This document shows, piece by piece, positions 26,710-35,644 of a stretch of 64,000 bases of DNA. Both the position numbers and the translations under genes were made by a program. How positions within the stretch are numbered: position 1 is the stretch's first letter; each line of letters begins with the position of its first letter. The notes beneath the pieces are model-generated. The model was not told where the DNA came from. It ran no database searches and was given only the letters and a program-made list of their open reading frames with translations. The stretch is taken from NCBI GenBank assembly GCA_022448245.1, contig JAKVCO010000002.1, positions 145,224-209,223 of the forward strand, written 5' to 3'. The stretch comes from Paracoccaceae bacterium. GTDB lineage: Bacteria > Pseudomonadota > Alphaproteobacteria > Rhodobacterales > Rhodobacteraceae.

Positions 26710-27246
26710 TTAGAGTTTGGCGAGCTTCTCTTGAAGCTCGGCAAGCTGCTTCTTGATGGAATCGAGGTCTTCCTCTTCTTCCTTCTCGGGCGTGGGCGCT
26801 GACCAACCGGACACACCGCCCGTCATTGCCTTCATGAAGGCCTCTTGTTGGGCTTTCATGGCATCAAAGCCTGGCATGCCCGACATAGGGTTCATCGCTC
26901 CCATCTGGTCCATCACTTTGGACTGCCCATCGCGCAGCATCTCGAAGCTCGCCGCCAGAAACTGCGGCACAACCGAGGACGCTTGCGTGGTGTAGCTGCG
27001 CACGAGGTCTGTCAGAACCGTCACCGGCAGCACGTTTTCGCCCTTGGACTCGTGATCCGCGATAATCTGCAGCAGGTACTGGCGTGTCAGGTCGTCACCG
27101 CTTTTGAGATCCACGATCTGCACTTCGCGGCCTTCACGGATGAACGTCGCGATGTCATCGAGGGTCACATAGTCCGACGTTTCCGTGTTGTAGAGACGAC
27201 GGCTCGCGTAGCGCTTGATCAATAGTGGCGCATCAGTCTTGGTCAT
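26710..27246 (-). CDS. phaR: Polyhydroxyalkanoate synthesis repressor PhaR
   Basis: A 178-residue regulator. Residues about 10-70 form the PHB/PHA-accumulation regulator DNA-binding domain (IKRYASRRLYNTETSDYVTL is diagnostic), followed by the PHB-binding accumulation domain and an acidic coiled-coil tail. PhaR represses phasin genes until it is titrated onto nascent PHA granules (known in Paracoccus and Cupriavidus). The ATG at 27246 gives the conserved N-terminus. CTGC/GCAG-rich DNA upstream (around 27285-27311) suggests autoregulation. Confidence 0.95.
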   Translation of the reverse strand: MTKTDAPLLIKRYASRRLYNTETSDYVTLDDIATFIREGREVQIVDLKSGDDLTRQYLLQIIADHESKGENVLPVTVLTDLVRSYTTQASSVVPQFLAASFEMLRDGQSKVMDQMGAMNPMSGMPGFDAMKAQQEAFMKAMTGGVSGWSAPTPEKEEEEDLDSIKKQLAELQEKLAKL

Positions 27247-27327
27247 GTCGCGCGTATCCTCCCCGATGGACGCCCTAGCCTTTCGCGGCTGCAGCAGGCT
27301 ACCGCGCCGCAGCAAGAAGTCCAAACG

Positions 27328-27364
27328 AAAAAAGGGCGAGCTCGGGATGTCCCGGAGCCCGCCC
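27328..27364 (-). terminator. Intrinsic terminator of the phasin gene
   Basis: On the minus strand a GC-rich stem (GGGCGGGCTCCGGG paired with CCCGAGCTCGCCC, small bulge, short loop) is followed by a run of six T. It lies 49 bases after the phasin stop and before phaR. Confidence 0.8.
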
Positions 27365-27412
27365 TAGTATCACACTACCAATGGGAGGAAAGGCAGCGTG
27401 TTCAGGAGGTCA

Positions 27413-27856
27413 TTACTTCGAGGAGGCCTTCTTCGTAGCGGCCGTCACGTCGTCAGTTGCCTTCTTTACGGCGGCGGTTGCCTCTTCCGTGAAATCCTTG
27501 CCAGCGGAGAGCATCAGCTCGACCGTTTCCATCTGAACTTTCTTCGCGACTTCTGCGAACGCCGCCATATGCTCGGCGGCGGCTTCTGCAGAGAAAGAAG
27601 CGAAATCAGTCATTGCTTTGCCGTAATCAGCCACGTCGCCTTTGGCTTTCGTGACGTCGGAAGCTTTGCCGATCGTTGCTTTCGTCCACTTGGCGGAAAT
27701 CTCGGTGGATTTCTCAGCCGCTTCGAGAGCGACAGCGGACATCTTCTCGGAGAGAGACGTGGAGGTCTTGAATGCGTCTTCCATGGCCGTCATGTCGACC
27801 GGGAATGCACCCATCATGTCTTTGAACATGGCGGTGAAGTCTTGCTGAGCAGCCAT
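27413..27856 (-). CDS. Phasin family protein
   Basis: A 147-residue amphipathic helical protein rich in alanine, lysine and threonine (AAQQDFTAMFKDMMGAFPVD start, long helices, KKATDDVTAATKKASSK tail). It coats PHA granules and controls their size. The ATG at 27856 is chosen because the preceding in-frame residues are cysteine/arginine-rich and unlike phasins. Neighbours phaR and phaC and the PhaR-type operator upstream support the assignment. Confidence 0.92.
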   Translation of the reverse strand: MAAQQDFTAMFKDMMGAFPVDMTAMEDAFKTSTSLSEKMSAVALEAAEKSTEISAKWTKATIGKASDVTKAKGDVADYGKAMTDFASFSAEAAAEHMAAFAEVAKKVQMETVELMLSAGKDFTEEATAAVKKATDDVTAATKKASSK

Positions 27857-27943
27857 AGCTAAATTCCTTTGCTCTGCGGTGCGGGCGATCCCGCGTTTCT
27901 GCGTCTGCATCCTAGATACGTGCCGCATCGCAGCATTGCAAGA

Positions 27944-27967
27944 TTTTTTTCTGCAGCGCAGCAAAAA
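27944..27967. promoter_or_regulatory. Probable PhaR operator upstream of the phasin gene
   Basis: An interrupted palindrome T7-CTGCAGCGCAG-CAAAAAA. Its core CTGC-N3-GCAG (27951-27961) matches the TGC-rich site type bound by PhaR in Paracoccus denitrificans. It lies 88-111 bases upstream of the phasin ATG, flanked by further TGCA/GCAGCA half sites (27923-27940). Confidence 0.65.
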
Positions 27968-27989
27968 ATTTCCGCAGGGGCAGCTGACC

Positions 27990-29774
27990 TCAGGAAGCGA
28001 TCACGTAGCTCCCCGGTGCAGCCGGCAGCGACGTGCCCTTTGCCCCCCCCGGCTTGCGCGCAGCGACGGTGCCGTCGCCCTTCTCTTTCAACCACGCATC
28101 CCAACGCGGCCACCAGGAGCCATCCTGGAACGCGGCCTTCTCGAGCCACGGGTCCGCGGCGCGCTTAAGGTCTGCGTTTACGTAGTGGCCGTACTTTTTC
28201 TTCGAGGGCGGGTTCACGATGCCTGCGATGTGACCCGACTGAGACAAGATGAAGGTCTTATCGGCGCTGCTCATCTTCTGGACGCCGTAATAGGAGCTCT
28301 TCCACGCGGCGATATGATCGGTCTCGCACGCGATGGCGAAAAGCGGAACGTCGACCTCTTGCAGGTAAAGCGTGTCGTCGCCCAGCTTGAAGCCACCATT
28401 GGCGAAGAGGTCGTCCTGGCAAAGACCGCGCAGATACTCGACCGCCATCTTGCCCGGCAGGTTGGTGCTGTCGCCGTTCCAGTAGAGCAAATCAAAGGCA
28501 GGCGGCGCCTCCCCCATCATGTAGCTTTTGATCGCCGGGCCGTAGATCAGATCGTTGGAGCGCAAATACGAGAACGTGCGCGCCATATAAACGCTTTCAA
28601 GCAGGCCCGTGCGCTGGCACTCCGCCTCGATCCCGTTGATGAAGTCATTGTTGAGAAAGACACCCACTTCGCCCTGATCGGAGAAATCGGTGAGCGTTGT
28701 AAAAAAGGTAGCGCAATTGATATCGTCGGTCTGACCGCGCTTGGCACGGCGCGCGAGCGTCAGCGCAAGGGTCGTACCAGCGATACAGTAGCCCACGGCG
28801 TTGACCTTCTTGGACTTCGCAGCCTTCTTTACCTGCTCAATGGCCGTCTCATACCCCTCTTCCACGTAATCGAGCATGCCCACGTCGGCATAGCTTGCGT
28901 CCGGGTTCACCCAACTCACCATGAAGACCGTATGGCCTTGCTCTACCAGCCACTTGATGAGGGAGTTCTGCGCCTTGAGATCGAGGATATAGAACTTGTT
29001 GATCCAGGGCGGGAAGATCACGATCGGCGTTTTCTCCACCTTCTCGGTGACGGCGTCATATTGGATCAGCTCGAACATCCGGTTCTGGAAGACGACGCGA
29101 CCGGGCGAAGTTGCGAGGTTTTCACCCACCACAAAAGCATCCTTGTCGGCCAGCGTGACAAGCAGGTCGCCGTGGTTGGCTTCGATATCAGCCACGAGGT
29201 TTTCGAGCCCGCGCACCAGGCTTTCGCCGTCTGTTGCCACGGCACGCTCTAACGCTTCCGGGTTCGTGCCAAGGAAGTTCGAGGGCGAGAACATATCGAT
29301 GATCTGGCGGGAAAAGTACTCCACGCGCCTCTTCTCGCGCGGCTCAAGGTGCTCGATGTCCTGGATCGCTTGGCCCACGGCTTCGGCGTTGAGCATGTAT
29401 TGCTGCTTGAGAAAGTTGAAATACGGGTGCGTGTCCCAGAGCGGGTTTTGAAAGCGGCGGTCAAAGGGGGTCTCATCCTTCGGGGCCTGAATTTTACCCT
29501 GCGAAAGCGCCGCCTGCGCTTCGACGTAGTGTTTCACGGACTTCGTCCAGAATCCGACCTGATGCTCGAGGATCTTCGTGGGGTTGGCCATCATCTCGGC
29601 CACATATGCGGTGGCCGCGCGCATGAAGAGCTCCTGGCTCGGCCCCTGCAGCGCGGCGGGCGTCGGTTCTTTCTTCTCAGAAATCGCTGAAATCAAACGT
29701 TTAGTGAGCTGATCGACGCGCTCAAGGTTCGCGGTCAGTTTCTCAGATGGCGTAAAGTCAGTGTCGTTCATCAT
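27990..29774 (-). CDS. phaC: Class I poly(3-hydroxyalkanoate) synthase
   Basis: A 594-residue polymerase that builds PHA from 3-hydroxyacyl-CoA at the granule surface. The PhaC N-terminal domain (about 80-250) is followed by an alpha/beta hydrolase domain with the lipase-box-like GYCIAG carrying the catalytic C330, the aspartate in CETDHIAAW and the histidine in QSGHIAG. Length is normal for class I. The two adjacent ATGs at 29774 and 29771 follow a GAGAAAG site; the first is used here. Divergent from phaZ. Confidence 0.95.
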   Translation of the reverse strand: MMNDTDFTPSEKLTANLERVDQLTKRLISAISEKKEPTPAALQGPSQELFMRAATAYVAEMMANPTKILEHQVGFWTKSVKHYVEAQAALSQGKIQAPKDETPFDRRFQNPLWDTHPYFNFLKQQYMLNAEAVGQAIQDIEHLEPREKRRVEYFSRQIIDMFSPSNFLGTNPEALERAVATDGESLVRGLENLVADIEANHGDLLVTLADKDAFVVGENLATSPGRVVFQNRMFELIQYDAVTEKVEKTPIVIFPPWINKFYILDLKAQNSLIKWLVEQGHTVFMVSWVNPDASYADVGMLDYVEEGYETAIEQVKKAAKSKKVNAVGYCIAGTTLALTLARRAKRGQTDDINCATFFTTLTDFSDQGEVGVFLNNDFINGIEAECQRTGLLESVYMARTFSYLRSNDLIYGPAIKSYMMGEAPPAFDLLYWNGDSTNLPGKMAVEYLRGLCQDDLFANGGFKLGDDTLYLQEVDVPLFAIACETDHIAAWKSSYYGVQKMSSADKTFILSQSGHIAGIVNPPSKKKYGHYVNADLKRAADPWLEKAAFQDGSWWPRWDAWLKEKGDGTVAARKPGGAKGTSLPAAPGSYVIAS

Positions 29775-29959
29775 TGCTTTCTCAACTTTATAGCCATAGT
29801 TTGCACGCGCAGCATATACGATCGCGACGCCCTTCTGGCGAGGGGGTTTGAGCGCGGCGATTGGTCTGACCTCTTTATCCGCACGAGCAGGCAGGTCCAA
29901 GTCAAGCCCCAAGACTGCGGGGGACCTGGGAGTGTTGAAGGCCGAAGGGGGGCCAGACA

Positions 29960-31228
29960 ATGCGATATATGGTGACGTACGACCTCATGGAGGCGGCGCG
30001 AAACACGAATGAGTGGCTGGGTGCCACGGCCAAAGCGATGGGATCCTACCCCGCGATGGCTGCTATTCCAAATCCGATGTTTCAGTGGATGGCCGCATGG
30101 GGCGAAGTGACGGAGCGCACGTTCGCGCGCATGGTCGTCAAACCTGACTGGGGCCTCGATTCCATCTCCATGGAAGACGGCAAAGATCACCTGATCTCTA
30201 TTGAGCCTGTGGTCTCAAAGCCGTTCGGCGACCTGATCCACTTCAAAGTGCAGGGCCGCAAACCCCGCAAGCGCAGGGTTATGCTCGTTGCGCCGATGTC
30301 CGGGCACTACGCCACGCTTCTGCGCAAGACGGTCTTTTCGCTGCTGCCGGATTGCGAAGTCTACATCACCGATTGGCACAACGCCCGCGACATCCCCGTC
30401 AGCGAAGGCAAGTTCGATGTCGAAGACTACACGCTCTACCTCGTGGAATTCATGAAGGCGCTAGGGCACGACACCCATGTGATCGCGATCTGCCAGCCTG
30501 CCCCGCTAACGTTGGCCGCTACCGCCTATCTCGCGGAAGACGATCCAAAGGCGCAGCCGGCCTCGCTCACGCTTGTGGGCGGCCCGATTGATCCAGATGC
30601 CGCGGCCACCGACGTGACCGACTTTGGGCGCCGTGTAACGATGGGCCAGCTCGAAGAAACGATGATCCAGCGCGTAGGCTTTAAGTACAAAGGCGTGGGG
30701 CGCTTGGTCTACCCTGGCCTTCTGCAGCTGGCCTCATTCATGTCGATGAACGCCGAGAGCCACGGCAAGAGCTTCCGTGACCAGATCATGCGCACCGCCA
30801 ACGGCGACGCTTCAGACCACGACAAGCACAATTCCTTCTACGACGAATACCTCGCCGTGATGGACATGACGGCGGAGTTCTATCTATCCACCGTCGAACG
30901 CGTCTTTAAGAACCGCGATATCGCGCTGAACCAGTTCACGGTGGCCGGTCGCAAGGTCGACATATCGAAGATTACAGACGTTGCCGTGAAGATCGTCGAA
31001 GGCGAGAAGGACGATATCTCCGCCCCAGGGCAATGCCTTGCCGCGCTCGATCTGCTCACAGGCTTGCCGGATGCGAAGAAGGCCGCGCATCTGGAGCCGG
31101 ACGCAGGCCACTACGGCATCTTCGCAGGCAAGAGCTGGCGCAACAACATCCGCCCACTCGTGCTGGAGTTCATCGATCAGAACGCGCGCAAAAAGCCGGT
31201 GAAAGCCGCCAACAAGAACGCCGCCTGA
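29960..31228 (+). CDS. phaZ: Intracellular PHA depolymerase
   Basis: A 422-residue intracellular depolymerase that mobilises stored PHA. It has the PHB_depolymerase N-terminal region, the GHYATLLRKTV segment, and a cysteine nucleophile C178 in ICQPAPL, replacing serine as in PhaZa1-type enzymes. No signal peptide is present, consistent with action on granules in the cytoplasm. The ATG at 29960 follows AAGGGGGG. It diverges from phaC across a 185-base promoter region with TGC/GCA half sites that could bind PhaR. Confidence 0.94.
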   Translation: MRYMVTYDLMEAARNTNEWLGATAKAMGSYPAMAAIPNPMFQWMAAWGEVTERTFARMVVKPDWGLDSISMEDGKDHLISIEPVVSKPFGDLIHFKVQGRKPRKRRVMLVAPMSGHYATLLRKTVFSLLPDCEVYITDWHNARDIPVSEGKFDVEDYTLYLVEFMKALGHDTHVIAICQPAPLTLAATAYLAEDDPKAQPASLTLVGGPIDPDAAATDVTDFGRRVTMGQLEETMIQRVGFKYKGVGRLVYPGLLQLASFMSMNAESHGKSFRDQIMRTANGDASDHDKHNSFYDEYLAVMDMTAEFYLSTVERVFKNRDIALNQFTVAGRKVDISKITDVAVKIVEGEKDDISAPGQCLAALDLLTGLPDAKKAAHLEPDAGHYGIFAGKSWRNNIRPLVLEFIDQNARKKPVKAANKNAA

Positions 31229-31283
31229 GGCAAAGACCGGCGCCCTGATCGAGGGCGGCGCTGGCGAACCAACTCAGGTTTAG

Positions 31284-31994
31284 CTACTGAAGGACGAGCG
31301 GCTGCCTCAGCCACTCGCGCATGAGGTCGTTGACGACCGTGGCTTGCTCGAGCGTGGGCAGATGCCCTGCCCCGCCGATCACCTTGAAGATCGAATAGGG
31401 AATGAGCTCGGCCATGAACTGGTGTCGCTCTGGCGGGCAAAGTTGGTCATGCTCGCCACAAAGAACGAGCGCGGGGCATTTGATCTTGCGGAGAGTCGCC
31501 TGCTGATCGCGCCGCCGCTGCAACGCGCGAGACTGACGGATGAAGACGTCAGGTCCCAAAGCCTCCGCCATATCCATGCACAGGTTCAGGATCTCTTGCC
31601 GGTATGGGCCTTGGGCGAGGTATTGCGGCTTCATCTCGTCGGCCATCACCTCTGGAAGACGCCCAGCCTTCACCTTCACGATCTGCGGCTCGCGTGCGGC
31701 AGCACGGTCCGGCAGTTCAGCCATAGGATTGGTGCTCATCAGCGCGATGCGCGTCACCCGCTCAGGTGCGCGGCGATAGACCTCCATCGCCACGATCCCG
31801 CCCATCGACAGCCCCGCCAAGGCAAACTTGGCAGGCGCCGAGGTCAGCACATTCGACGCGATCTCCTCGATGCGGTCGCCCACGCAAGTGGGCGCCACCA
31901 TGATCGCACGTTCCCGGCTGAGCGCGTCGAGTTGCGGCGCGAAGAGCCGCGCGTCACACATCATACCCGGAAGAAAGACGATGGGTTCCGTCAT
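31284..31994 (-). CDS. Alpha/beta hydrolase
   Basis: A 236-residue alpha/beta hydrolase with the oxyanion-side LPGMMCD (about 8-14), the nucleophile elbow GLSMGG, an acidic residue in LCGEHDQLCP and the histidine in GGAGHLPTLE. Substrate not predictable. Its start overlaps the stop of the methionine-synthase-like gene by 4 bases (ATGA), so they are co-transcribed. Confidence 0.9.
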   Translation of the reverse strand: MTEPIVFLPGMMCDARLFAPQLDALSRERAIMVAPTCVGDRIEEIASNVLTSAPAKFALAGLSMGGIVAMEVYRRAPERVTRIALMSTNPMAELPDRAAAREPQIVKVKAGRLPEVMADEMKPQYLAQGPYRQEILNLCMDMAEALGPDVFIRQSRALQRRRDQQATLRKIKCPALVLCGEHDQLCPPERHQFMAELIPYSIFKVIGGAGHLPTLEQATVVNDLMREWLRQPLVLQ

Positions 31995-33118
31995 TTCCGC
32001 CCTGCTGCGAGACGTGCTCCTTCCGCGAGCGATCCAAGCTTGGCATAGGCGATGTCAGGATCCACGGCGCCGAAGCCCGCGAAGGTGCCAAAGCCACAGT
32101 CAGAGCCTGCGATTACGCGATCAGCGCCCACGATGTTGGTGAACTTGCCGATGCGCTCGGCCACGAGCTCGGGATGCTCCACGAAGTTCGTCGTTGTGTC
32201 GACGACGCCCGGCACCAGCACCTTGTCCTCGGGGATCTCTGAGGCGCGGTCCCGGAAGACGGTCCATTCGTGCGCATGACGCGGGTTCGATGTCTCGAAC
32301 AGGAGCTGCGAGGCATTCACGCCCATAAATGTGGAAAACACCGTCGCCATGTCGATGTCGCAGACATGGGGCCCCTCATAGTTGCCCCAGCAGATGTGCA
32401 CACGCACGCGCGACGGATCGATGCCCTCGAGCGCGTGGTTGAGCGCCTCCACATGGCTGCCCGCGATCTTGAGGAACTCCTCATCGCTGAGATCAGCAAA
32501 GAGCATGTGGCGCGACAAGGCGAGGTCCGGGCAATCTAGCTGCAGGTAGAGGCCCGCGTTCACGATGGTGCGATACTCCTCGCGCATCGCATCCGCGAGC
32601 GCCGCCAGATATTCGTCCCGCGTCGGGTAGAAGTCATTCTGCAAGAAAAGCGAAATCACGCCGGGCGACGCCGCATTCATAAAGCCCTCCGCGGCTCCGT
32701 GCGCGGCCATACCTTCCTTGAGGTGCTTGATGTCTGCCTCGAGTTCGCCCTGACCCTTCGACTTCACTTCGCCCACGCACATCGGACGCGCATAGGTCGG
32801 CGTACCGCCATCGTCGGCGAGGCGCTTCAGGAAGCCGGGGAATTTCTTCAGATCGGCTGGCGCGTTGCGAGGGCTGTCGCCCGCAAAGCCGGTGTAGCGG
32901 TCTTTGACATAGGTGGCGTAGCTGATTTTCGAGGTTTCACCGTCACTTACGATATCGACGCCCGCCTCAACCTGCCGGTGTACCGTATCAGCGCAGGCTT
33001 CTGCCATGGCCGCGTTAAATTGCTCGGGCTCATAGGCCTCGCCCTTCTCGCGCGCGAAGATGAAATCGACGACTTTTTGGGTGCGCGGCAGGCTACCAAC
33101 ATGGGTGGTTTTTATCAT
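31991..33118 (-). CDS. Cobalamin-independent methionine synthase II family protein (MetE-like C-terminal)
   Basis: A 375-residue protein equivalent to the C-terminal barrel of MetE: it starts TTHVGSLPR, has DGE(T)SK, HICWGNYEGPH and the GSDCGFG zinc/homocysteine motif, the family's metal-binding elements. Stand-alone proteins of this group are methyltransferases of varied substrates; true homocysteine methylation is not certain without the N-terminal half. The ATG at 33118 is chosen for the conserved MIKTTHVGSLPR start. Confidence 0.85.
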   Translation of the reverse strand: MIKTTHVGSLPRTQKVVDFIFAREKGEAYEPEQFNAAMAEACADTVHRQVEAGVDIVSDGETSKISYATYVKDRYTGFAGDSPRNAPADLKKFPGFLKRLADDGGTPTYARPMCVGEVKSKGQGELEADIKHLKEGMAAHGAAEGFMNAASPGVISLFLQNDFYPTRDEYLAALADAMREEYRTIVNAGLYLQLDCPDLALSRHMLFADLSDEEFLKIAGSHVEALNHALEGIDPSRVRVHICWGNYEGPHVCDIDMATVFSTFMGVNASQLLFETSNPRHAHEWTVFRDRASEIPEDKVLVPGVVDTTTNFVEHPELVAERIGKFTNIVGADRVIAGSDCGFGTFAGFGAVDPDIAYAKLGSLAEGARLAAGRK

Positions 33119-33176
33119 TCGGTGTCCCCTCTTTGCGCCCACAATACTCGCCCCGGCGCGCCCCTCAACCGGAAAC

Positions 33177-33213
33177 GAAAAGGCGCCGCCCCGGGCTGCA
33201 TCGGGACGGCGCC
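33177..33213 (-). terminator. Intrinsic terminator of the LysM-binding-protein operon
   Basis: Minus-strand stem GGCGCCG...CGGCGCC extended by CCCG/CGGG pairs with a short loop, followed by CTTTTCG. It lies 29 bases after the stop at 33242. Confidence 0.75.
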
Positions 33214-33241
33214 AAGCCTCGCAAACAGTGTCAGAAATGCG

Positions 33242-33910
33242 CTAGTTCACGCGATCCCAAAACACCCCCAAGTGACGCGAGACAATCTGGTCATACCGGC
33301 TTGTTTCCTTCAGTTTGGCGAGCCCGGCATTGATACGGTAAAGGTGCGTGGTGCCACGCCAGTGCCGCTTTGAAATCACGACGTGGAGGCCCTCCACGCT
33401 CAGAGGTTTCGGCAAGGGCGTCACCGCTGATTGCAGGCCCATGTCACTGATGGTGGTCCAACCGGTAAATTCATTGAGCGCCACCGCATCGACGCGCCCC
33501 TGCATCAACAGATCAAAGCAGGCCGCAGGCGTCTCGGGCTGCTCCCAGGTGATCCTGTCATCGGCCAGCAAGCGCCGTTCATCGCTTTCCAGATCGAAGG
33601 TGAAATAGCCCGCTGGCCGGCACAGGGTCTTACCGTGAAGATCGCTCTCTTCGTCGAAGACCATCTGAGCGCTTTCACGCACAAACAGGAGCTGCAGAAG
33701 CTCCAGGATCGGGTCCGAGAAATGGAAGTCTGCACAGCGGGCCTGACCGGGAGACGTGCCGCAGTCCGGGTTGAGCCACGGAAAGCCCATATCGAACTCT
33801 TTTTGATCGAGCGCGCCGAGATGGGTCGACCAGTCGTCCTCCCACAAGATCGAGAACGTCACCGGATCAGGCGTCTCTTCCATGGCCGCGTTGATGAGCT
33901 CGGTGATCAT
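33242..33910 (-). CDS. Solute-binding domain, 3' part of a frameshifted LysM-binding protein
   Basis: A 222-residue reading that aligns along its whole length with the solute-binding domain of the neighbouring paralogue at 34272-35366 (shared WSTHL/WSSHF, FPW(L/I)(N/K)PDCGT, GKT(L/I)CRP, LNEFTG, (L/I)HVV). It has no signal peptide of its own. Its ATG overlaps the stop of the upstream half (ATGA), and the two halves together line up with the paralogue without a gap, so one base is missing in a short G run near 33910. Either a pseudogene, a base-calling error, or a coupled split gene. Confidence 0.75.
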   Translation of the reverse strand: MITELINAAMEETPDPVTFSILWEDDWSTHLGALDQKEFDMGFPWLNPDCGTSPGQARCADFHFSDPILELLQLLFVRESAQMVFDEESDLHGKTLCRPAGYFTFDLESDERRLLADDRITWEQPETPAACFDLLMQGRVDAVALNEFTGWTTISDMGLQSAVTPLPKPLSVEGLHVVISKRHWRGTTHLYRINAGLAKLKETSRYDQIVSRHLGVFWDRVN

Positions 33911-34272
33911 CCCTGCCCGGGCCAGCTACGGTCGGTAAAGGGCGGATAGTTCGAGCCCGTCACAAGCGTCAGCTCTGCGGTGTCGGTCTGTAGCGGGGTC
34001 GCATTTGCGACGAATGCCTGCACATCGGCGGGACATGGGATCACAAGGGTGGTGCCTGCGGGGATCTCAAGCGGGTTAGCGAGCTTGTCCGGGTTCGAAT
34101 AGAAAATCAGCGACCAGTCTTCGACATCGCCGTAGTGGCTTTCCGCAACGGCAAAGACTGTCTCGCCCGGCTCCACAACATGGGAAGCGGTCGTGCAGGC
34201 CAAAGCGGGCGTTGTCACCATCATCAGCAATGCAGCACCTGCCGCGCGTCTCAGATGGCTACCGGTCTGCAT
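33907..34272 (-). CDS. Signal peptide plus LysM domain, 5' part of a frameshifted binding protein
   Basis: A 121-residue reading with a signal peptide (about 1-25, ALACTTA end), a LysM-like domain (VVEPGETVFAVAESHYGDVEDWSLIFYSNPDKLANP) and the first strand of a solute-binding domain (VTGSNYPPFTDRSW), where the frame ends. The reading continues in the -1 frame as the CDS at 33242-33910. Intact, the protein would be about 340 residues, like its paralogue. Its start overlaps the stop of that paralogue by one base (TGATG). Confidence 0.75.
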   Translation of the reverse strand: MQTGSHLRRAAGAALLMMVTTPALACTTASHVVEPGETVFAVAESHYGDVEDWSLIFYSNPDKLANPLEIPAGTTLVIPCPADVQAFVANATPLQTDTAELTLVTGSNYPPFTDRSWPGQG

Positions 34273-35366
34273 CAGAATGCAGCCCAGATACGCGTCATGT
34301 GCTCGTCGACGATCCGCTGGTATTCACCGCTCTCACGGATACCCGCGAGGCCCTCATTCACCAGTGTGATGAGCGCCTCTGCTTCCGGGTGATCCTTGTG
34401 CGCGACCACGTGCAGGCTATCGATATTGATAGGATGCCCTAGCGCCACATTGACCTGATCTTGCAGGCCAAGTTCGCGGATTTTCTCACGCCCGGTGAAT
34501 TCATTCATCACAACGCCATCGACGGTGCCAGCGGCCAGCATCTCAAAGCATTCCGCTGGCCCTTCCGGGGCCACCAGGGTGATTTTGCCGTCCCGCAGCC
34601 AGTTCCGGCCCCGGTGGTCGAAGAAGAACGTCGCATAGCCTTCGGGCCGACAGATCGTTTTCCCAAGGATGTCATCTTCTGTCGTGAACTGCACCGGATT
34701 TGCTTCATTGGTGAAGAGCAGCACCAGCATCTCAAACATCGGGTCCGAGAAGACGAGGTTCGCGCAACGGTACGTCGTGGGGTCTGTGCCGCAATCAGGC
34801 TTTATCCAAGGGAAGGACATATCGAGGAACGCATTCGACAAGAGCGGCTCGAAATGAGACGACCAATCGTTCACCCAATTGATCCCAAACGATTTTTCCG
34901 GTCTTACGCCGGACATCGCTGCGTCCACAAGCTCGGTGAAGAGGCCTCCGTTGGGCAGCTGGCGATCGGTAAAGGGCGCATAGTCATCGCCCGTCAGCAG
35001 ATTGATGCGGTCGCGGTTCCCGGGGCTGCCGAGCGGCACCGTAAGGGGCGCTGACACTGCGACTGCATTCTCGAAGTCCACCCCGCCATCAAGGCCAACA
35101 GGCAGCCCATTGATGCAGGCCAAATTCAGTGTCACCCCGGCCTCGATCCGCTCAGGGTTTTCGCCAATCAGGCCAATGTTGGATTGATAAATTGCGGTCC
35201 ACTTTCGTGCGTCGTGGTAAAGTAAGTTGGCGATGACAGAGAGCGAGTCTCCCCGCTTCACGACGTAGCTGCCTCCGCAGCTTTGTGCCTGGGTCACGGT
35301 AGGTGCGATGCTTCCCACCATGCCAACAACCACCGCGGCCATAATGACCGTCCATCGGTAGAACAT
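34272..35366 (-). CDS. Periplasmic LysM and solute-binding-domain protein
   Basis: A 364-residue exported protein. Signal peptide about 1-26; LysM-like domain about 27-80 (SYVVKRGDSLSVIANLLYHD); type 3 solute-binding domain about 115-364 (LLTGDDYAPFTDRQLP, FPWIKPDCG, GKTICRPEGY, MNEFTG, LHVVAHKDHP). The LysM module would hold the binding domain at peptidoglycan or a related glycan; no ABC permease lies nearby, so it may be a scavenging or sensing protein rather than a transporter component (inference). Start at 35366 is chosen to give the signal peptide. Confidence 0.85.
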   Translation of the reverse strand: MFYRWTVIMAAVVVGMVGSIAPTVTQAQSCGGSYVVKRGDSLSVIANLLYHDARKWTAIYQSNIGLIGENPERIEAGVTLNLACINGLPVGLDGGVDFENAVAVSAPLTVPLGSPGNRDRINLLTGDDYAPFTDRQLPNGGLFTELVDAAMSGVRPEKSFGINWVNDWSSHFEPLLSNAFLDMSFPWIKPDCGTDPTTYRCANLVFSDPMFEMLVLLFTNEANPVQFTTEDDILGKTICRPEGYATFFFDHRGRNWLRDGKITLVAPEGPAECFEMLAAGTVDGVVMNEFTGREKIRELGLQDQVNVALGHPINIDSLHVVAHKDHPEAEALITLVNEGLAGIRESGEYQRIVDEHMTRIWAAF

Positions 35367-35644
35367 AATACCCCCCAAGGTGCTCGGAGACACCACCCCT
35401 CGTAGGCGCTCGAACGAAATGCAGCAGATGTGGCGGGATAATGCTCATCTTGTGGCGTGGGTCAACGTTCAACCGAGGGGATTTCGAGTGGTGCGCGCAG
35501 GGTCCATGCAACCACGCCGCGAGCGCTCTGGAGTCACAAGCACTTAGCGGCTGAACTTGATTGGCCCATAACGCACATGCGCCATTAGCATGCAGGCAGC
35601 GGAGCCACTGCCCGCGTCCCGCACGCGAGAATCACAGGGAGCGA

